Assembly (NCBI GenBank): GCA_023266215.1
Contig: JAHFRQ010000017.1
Coordinates: 1-37,320, forward strand
Reading direction: 5' to 3'
Length of the DNA: 37,320 bases
DNA from: Gammaproteobacteria bacterium
Lineage (GTDB): Bacteria > Pseudomonadota > Gammaproteobacteria > Coxiellales > Coxiellaceae
This document shows positions 33,228-37,320 of this stretch, piece by piece; positions within the stretch are counted from its first letter, which is position 1; each line of letters opens with the position of its first letter. The notes beneath the pieces are model-generated. The model did no database searches. It saw only the letters and a program-made list of their open reading frames with translations, and was not told the DNA's origin. Made by a program: the position numbers and the translations under genes.

Positions 33228-34345
33228 CCAAGCTCCATCAGTGTATTTTTAGCTGAATTAGTCCATAAAAATAATTTGCTTCTTTCTATGCTGTATTCTG
33301 ACAAATCTGATTGTTCATGAAGATTGGCTAAAATCAGGATAATTTTATGCGATAATTCAATATAATCATGCGGATTAAAAAATACTCCCTCATCACCCAA
33401 TAATTCTCGATTGCTATTAATATCAGATGCTATAATCGGTAATGCATAATACATGGCTTCTAATAGTGGAAAGCCGATTGATTCGCACAGCGACGGAAAT
33501 ACAAAACAATCCAAAGTCAAATACAGCGTCTGAATTTCTTTCTCCGAAATCTCACCGTGGTTTTCAATAATATCTGAAATATTATAGAGATCAATTAATG
33601 CTTTTATAAAATGATATGAGGTGTGATTTTGATTTAGAGTTAACACTAATTTAAAATCGATTTGTTGCTTTTTTAATTCAGCAGCAGCCTTAAAAAGTAC
33701 TTCAAAATTTTTCTGCACACCATATTTTGTAATATAGCCTATCTTTAAGGTATTTTTATGGTAATAGGATTTTGGAGAAACAAATCCCTCAGCTAAGCCC
33801 GGGCCTGGCAATACAACTTTTATTTTATTTTTATCAATTTTTAATTGCGTTATAATTTCATTGGCCAAAGATTGGGTTGGAGAAATAATAATATCCGATT
33901 TTTTAAGAGACAAAAAAGTCCAGTGTTTTCGTGCTGCCCACTCCACTTTACTTTTAAATGAATTATTGTATTTTGCATTCAGTGAAATAAACTCCTTTGA
34001 AAAATAACCCGCTTGTAATATATGCAAAAATGTTTTGCAGGATAATTTCCTAAAAGGCAGTGTATTAATGACTGAAAAAAAGCGATCTATTTTTAAATTT
34101 ATTACTAACCTGGGCAAAATAATTTCATTAAAATAGAGCAGATGAAACAAGCTTTTCTTAATCCAAGGAAAAGTTAAAATCGTTACTCTGTCCGTTATTT
34201 TTATTTTAGCACGTAGTGCTTCATCTATAATAATAAACCATTCTATATTATTATCTTGCGCAATCATTTCATTAACTGTTTTTTCAAAAACAACGGCTCC
34301 ACCGCCCTCTTTAGTAGCAATGGCATTAATGAGTATTTTTTTCAT
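33212..34345 (-). CDS. GT4-family glycosyltransferase
   Basis: 377 residues, GT-B fold. The N-terminal AIATKEGGGAVVF is an acceptor-side glycine loop. The donor half has LKIGYITKYGVQKNFEVLFKAA and FVFPSLCESIGFPLLEAM, where the E-x7-E pair of retaining GT4 enzymes is evident. There are no membrane spans. It overlaps the SDR gene upstream by four bases (ATGA) and the GT2 gene by 16 bp. Mannosyl-type activity is common in the family, but the donor cannot be fixed here. Confidence 0.86.
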   Translation of the reverse strand: MKKILINAIATKEGGGAVVFEKTVNEMIAQDNNIEWFIIIDEALRAKIKITDRVTILTFPWIKKSLFHLLYFNEIILPRLVINLKIDRFFSVINTLPFRKLSCKTFLHILQAGYFSKEFISLNAKYNNSFKSKVEWAARKHWTFLSLKKSDIIISPTQSLANEIITQLKIDKNKIKVVLPGPGLAEGFVSPKSYYHKNTLKIGYITKYGVQKNFEVLFKAAAELKKQQIDFKLVLTLNQNHTSYHFIKALIDLYNISDIIENHGEISEKEIQTLYLTLDCFVFPSLCESIGFPLLEAMYYALPIIASDINSNRELLGDEGVFFNPHDYIELSHKIILILANLHEQSDLSEYSIERSKLFLWTNSAKNTLMELGCNIN

Positions 34346-35271
34346 ACGTTTTCTTCTACTGTATTAATCAAATTTTTTATTTCAGAAGAATTCATTCGGG
34401 TGGCATCTATAGTGCAAAGCGAAGCTGTCAGCTGATTGCTATTTGATGCATTTTTTTCCGAGCCGATAAACACATAGTCGCCATCAATAGTGCTGAAAGG
34501 CAATTCATCAGCGCTAATTAGTGCTTCATCCAACCGCTCACCCGCTCTTTTTCCAATTGTTTCTACGTCTGAAGAAAGCACATTTGCCAAATCAGACATA
34601 TTAACTGCTTTTAATTTTTTAATAAGTATAAAAGCCCCATTATTTTTACTTATCTGATCAATAGCCTTTTGAATTAAATTAGCTGCATCGCTTTGCGAAA
34701 ACATAAATCGATTCATGTTAGGATCAGTGATTTTTAGCGGCAGATTTGCTTTTGCAAGCTGTAGCCAAAATGGAATGACAGAACCCACGCTTCCTGCGAC
34801 GTTGCATAACCTGCAACAAGCAAATTTGTTTTGGTCAGTATTGGCTTCAATAAATAATTGTTCCATTAAGCTTTTGGTATGGCCATATACACTGTTGCTC
34901 AAGCATGCTTTGTCACTGCTGATTCCAGTAGTTATAGAAACATTGGCTGCTTTTGATGCCGCAATGACATTAAGACTTCCAGTCACATTGATTTTAATAG
35001 CCTCAGATGGTTTTTTTTGAGCAACATCAATTTGCTTTAATGCCGCAGCATGAATCACAATGTCGGGCTTTGTTTTTAAAAAAATATTGGTTAATTCTGT
35101 GCTATTTTCAATTGACGCGATTTCTAGCTTTACATCAGGATAATTTGTTTTAAGAATATGTTGTTTTTCTTGATTTCGGCTTAAACTAATAAATTCATAC
35201 TGGTTATAAAATTCTTTAATAAAAGCCTGGCCAACAGTTCCGCAACCGCCCGTAATTAAAACTTTTTTCAT
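34342..35271 (-). CDS. SDR sugar-nucleotide dehydratase/epimerase (PseB/CapE-like)
   Basis: 309 residues. VLITGGCGTVGQAF is the nucleotide motif; HAAALKQIDVAQKKPSEAI, ISSDKACLSNSVYGHTKS (Tyr-x3-Lys intact) and CNVAGSVGSVIPFW follow the order of the Polysacc_synt_2 family, which includes PseB and CapE. Unlike the WbpM-like protein at 5500 it is soluble and keeps the catalytic Tyr. The usual PseB length is about 330, so it is near complete. The likely reaction is 4,6-dehydration, with or without 5-epimerisation, of a UDP-HexNAc; a simple epimerase is possible. It overlaps both neighbours by four bases. Confidence 0.82.
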   Translation of the reverse strand: MKKVLITGGCGTVGQAFIKEFYNQYEFISLSRNQEKQHILKTNYPDVKLEIASIENSTELTNIFLKTKPDIVIHAAALKQIDVAQKKPSEAIKINVTGSLNVIAASKAANVSITTGISSDKACLSNSVYGHTKSLMEQLFIEANTDQNKFACCRLCNVAGSVGSVIPFWLQLAKANLPLKITDPNMNRFMFSQSDAANLIQKAIDQISKNNGAFILIKKLKAVNMSDLANVLSSDVETIGKRAGERLDEALISADELPFSTIDGDYVFIGSEKNASNSNQLTASLCTIDATRMNSSEIKNLINTVEENV

Positions 35272-36077
35272 TGTCGCACCATTCCCTTTATTTTATGAAT
35301 CAAGCCCATAAAGTCCCACTTTCCTAAAATTATATTTTCAAAATCGGCTTGAGAATAATCATTTTGTATATTTAATCTGGGCAATGCCATATTATTATTT
35401 GTACTTTTTAAAGCCGCATGCTGCCCTGCAACGGCATAATGATAATTAGCATTTTTTACACATTGGCGCAATAATTTATTATGTTTTCCAAAAGTATAGG
35501 CGAAATGATTACACGGTTTTTGCAATTTATTTTCTATTAGTATTTTTGAATTAGTTAACTCTGCTTGTATTTTACTTTCAGATTCCTTTGTTAAATCAAA
35601 ATGATCAACGCCATGCGATCCAATCTCCCAGCCTGCTTGCTCTAATATTTTTACCTCATCCCATGTTAAAAATTTTTCGCCTGGGTAATGGCCTAAATTG
35701 GAGTTAGAATCTTTTCGTAATTCACTAGATTCACCCATCCAGCCCGTATTGATATAAACAGTCGCAACTGCATTTTCAAATTGCAAAATAGGAAAAATCG
35801 TATCAAATAAACAAGCATATCCATCATCAAATGTTAATGCTACTTGAATTTTATTGCCACTATTATTATTTTGTAGCAAATTATTTAATGAAACTATTTC
35901 ACAACGGTTTTTTAAGAATTTAATCTGATTTTTAAAATTTTCTGTGTTGATAGCCCAAGGTGTATTGCCAACAGAATGATAAATTAAAATTATTTTTCTG
36001 GCTTTGTTTTTTTTAAATAAAATAGAATAAAATTTCGAGATGCGACGTTTTAGAATAAGTGATTTCACAGTATGCAT
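35268..36077 (-). CDS. NodB-type polysaccharide deacetylase
   Basis: 269 residues. The catalytic motifs of carbohydrate esterase family 4 are clear: TFDDGY (82-87) supplies the metal-binding Asp pair and SHGVDH (154-159) the two His. YTFGKHNKLL may hold the later motif. The N-terminus (RRISKFYSILFKKNK) is basic with no clear signal peptide, so cytoplasmic action on a lipid-linked sugar is likely. It is different in sequence from the WbmS-like protein at 9343. It overlaps fcl by 13 bp and the PseB-like gene by four bases. Its product would be a free amino sugar. Confidence 0.88.
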   Translation of the reverse strand: MHTVKSLILKRRISKFYSILFKKNKARKIILIYHSVGNTPWAINTENFKNQIKFLKNRCEIVSLNNLLQNNNSGNKIQVALTFDDGYACLFDTIFPILQFENAVATVYINTGWMGESSELRKDSNSNLGHYPGEKFLTWDEVKILEQAGWEIGSHGVDHFDLTKESESKIQAELTNSKILIENKLQKPCNHFAYTFGKHNKLLRQCVKNANYHYAVAGQHAALKSTNNNMALPRLNIQNDYSQADFENIILGKWDFMGLIHKIKGMVRQ

Positions 36078-37045
36078 CCCAGAGTATTTTGAATTTTAAA
36101 ATGCTCGTATGCCATTACAATTCCATCGGCTAATTTGGTTTTTGCCTGCCAGCCCAATGAGCTCATCTTAGTGACATCTAATAATTTTCGCGCCATGCCA
36201 TCTGGCTTGCTGACGTCCCATTTTAACATGCCCTTAAAACCTATTATTTTACACACTAAATCCGCTAATGCTTTAATGCTAATATCTTTTCCGGTGCCAA
36301 TATTAAATAATGGTCTATGATGAGAATTCTCAAATAATTGGCTATACTGGCTCGCAGGTAAATTTAAAAAAAATAAACAGGCATCTGCTAAATCATCAAC
36401 GTATAAAAATTCTCGCAAAACCCTTCCTGTGCCCCATAAATTCATTTCAGCCAATTGAGACACGCTTGCCTCATGTGTTTTGCGAATTAATGCAGGCAAA
36501 ACATGTGATGTTTCAAGATTAAAATTATCATTCGGGCCATATAGATTTGTGGGCATCAGCGGTAAAAAGCGCGTTCCATATTGACGATTGTAGGCATGGC
36601 ACAATTCTATTCCGGAAATTTTTGCCAAGCCATAAGGCTGATTAGTTGGCTCCAAAATGCCTGTTAATAAATATTCTTCTTTAATGGGTTGCGGGCAATT
36701 TTTAGGATAGATGCATGAGCTACCTAAAAAAATTAATTTTTCTACCTGAGATAAATAGGCTTCGTGAATGACGTTTGCTGCCATCATTAAATTATCATAC
36801 ATAAAATCCGCAGGGTAAGTATTGTTAGCCAAAATCCCACCCACTGTACCTGCTGCATGCAGAATAATTTCTGGCTTTACTTGTGCAAAATAGTCTTTGA
36901 CTTGCTGCTGATTTCTTAAATCTACCCTATTTTTATCTATGGTTAAAATATTACTAAAATTATGTTTTTCCAGTATTCTAACTAGGGCGCTACCAACCAA
37001 TCCTTTGTGTCCCGTCACAAATATTTTAGTATTTTTATCTAACAT
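36065..37045 (-). CDS. fcl: GDP-L-fucose synthase family epimerase/reductase
   Basis: 326 residues, close to the usual ~320. VTGHKGLVG (10-18) binds NADPH. Ser109/110 (GSSCIYP), Tyr138 and Lys142 (PYGLAK) form the catalytic set, and PTNLYGPNDNFNLETSHVLPALI is the family hallmark. Fcl turns GDP-4-keto-6-deoxymannose into GDP-L-fucose by 3,5-epimerisation and reduction. It follows gmd by eight bases. Because a GDP-heptose cassette is in the same operon, a homologous role on a GDP-4-keto-6-deoxyheptose is possible; sequence alone does not separate the two. Confidence 0.9.
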   Translation of the reverse strand: MLDKNTKIFVTGHKGLVGSALVRILEKHNFSNILTIDKNRVDLRNQQQVKDYFAQVKPEIILHAAGTVGGILANNTYPADFMYDNLMMAANVIHEAYLSQVEKLIFLGSSCIYPKNCPQPIKEEYLLTGILEPTNQPYGLAKISGIELCHAYNRQYGTRFLPLMPTNLYGPNDNFNLETSHVLPALIRKTHEASVSQLAEMNLWGTGRVLREFLYVDDLADACLFFLNLPASQYSQLFENSHHRPLFNIGTGKDISIKALADLVCKIIGFKGMLKWDVSKPDGMARKLLDVTKMSSLGWQAKTKLADGIVMAYEHFKIQNTLGCIL

Positions 37046-37053
37046 TTATGCCT

Positions 37054-37320
37054 CTATGCCTCAGTTAAAACTGGGGTTGTTAATCCCAGCAATTTCAGAT
37101 CTTCACAAACCATATTTTTTACTAGCTCATCAAAATTAGTTCTGGGCTGCCAACCTAGTATTTTTTTAGCCTTAGATGGATCGCCAATTAATAAATCCAC
37201 TTCTGTCGGACGAAAATAGCGTGGATCAATTTCAACAAAATCTTGCCAATTTAAATTAACCAGCTGAAAAGCACGATCTAAAAAATCTTTGATGCTCCAT
37301 GTTTGTCCTGTTGCAATCAC
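37054..37320 (-). CDS. gmd: GDP-mannose 4,6-dehydratase, C-terminal part (cut by window edge)
   Basis: About 88 C-terminal residues; the gene continues beyond the right edge, so the first Met seen is internal. [17 protein letters not shown] and [20 protein letters not shown] are the conserved end of Gmd, ending with KKILGWQP. Gmd dehydrates GDP-D-mannose to GDP-4-keto-6-deoxy-D-mannose, the substrate of the fcl product eight bases downstream. The NADP-binding and catalytic parts are not in view. A paralogue that uses GDP-D-glycero-D-manno-heptose (DmhA/WcbK type) is a possible alternative. Confidence 0.9.
   Translation of the reverse strand: MIATGQTWSIKDFLDRAFQLVNLNWQDFVEIDPRYFRPTEVDLLIGDPSKAKKILGWQPRTNFDELVKNMVCEDLKLLGLTTPVLTEA

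Noticed and set aside
1-37320. CRISPR array, tRNA, rRNA, insertion-sequence ends
   Set aside because: I found no regularly spaced repeats, no cloverleaf-type tRNA sequence, no rRNA-like segment and no transposase.
37054-37320. Short stand-alone 88-residue protein
   Set aside because: It is the C-terminal part of Gmd running off the window, not a truncated gene.

Overview
This 37.3 kb AT-rich window is almost entirely a surface-polysaccharide (O-antigen/LPS or capsule-type) biosynthesis locus. The gene families fit a Gammaproteobacterium. The WbpV-WbpL-WbpM-like block resembles the Pseudomonas O-antigen arrangement. A large multi-membrane-span protein of Legionella/Coxiella-effector character at the left edge makes an intracellular or host-associated Legionellales-like organism a reasonable guess, but the sequence does not prove it.

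Left flank (1-4265): a decayed gene remnant (105-317, minus) is followed by a 637-residue membrane protein with no recognised domain (556-2469). A perfect inverted repeat lies between it and a convergent cold-shock gene (2501-2719, GTG start). Next comes a DUF4143-type AAA ATPase (start re-assigned to 3024). Its only good -10 box sits between two matching palindromes at 2949-2966 and 2982-2999, an operator pair for an unknown regulator.

Sugar-nucleotide and initiation block (4244-10585, minus): GNAT acetyltransferase, WbmS-like deacetylase, WbpV-like reductase, WbpL-like undecaprenyl-phosphate sugar transferase, WbpM-like 4,6-dehydratase and WecC-like UDP-HexNAc 6-dehydrogenase. Together they would make 6-deoxy-HexNAc and HexNAc-uronate donors and start the repeat unit on the lipid carrier. 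A WbuB-like glycosyltransferase (10670-11932, plus) is divergent from this block. It overlaps tail-to-tail with a heparinase II/III-like gene, which follows a bi-domain oxidoreductase (15580-11871, minus).

Assembly block (15677-27741, plus): YdcF-like protein, Wzx flippase, two GT2 enzymes, an AsnB-type amidotransferase, a small methyltransferase, a GT-C-like membrane protein, a CgeB-like glycosyltransferase, and two FkbM methyltransferases flanking a FemAB/GNAT protein. This suggests an amidated, methylated and acylated or aminoacylated glycan. No typical Wzy, Wzz or ABC exporter gene was recognised.

Right block (27747-37320, minus): gmd (cut by the window edge), fcl, a NodB deacetylase, a PseB-like SDR, GT4, GT2, a Gfo/Idh protein with a degenerate extra N-terminal domain, then a compact transaldolase-hddC-hddA-gmhA cassette. 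The transaldolase could form sedoheptulose 7-phosphate, which gmhA, hddA and hddC would carry towards GDP-D-glycero-D-manno-heptose. The GmhB phosphatase is absent from the window. Most genes within each block overlap or nearly touch, indicating long polycistronic transcripts.
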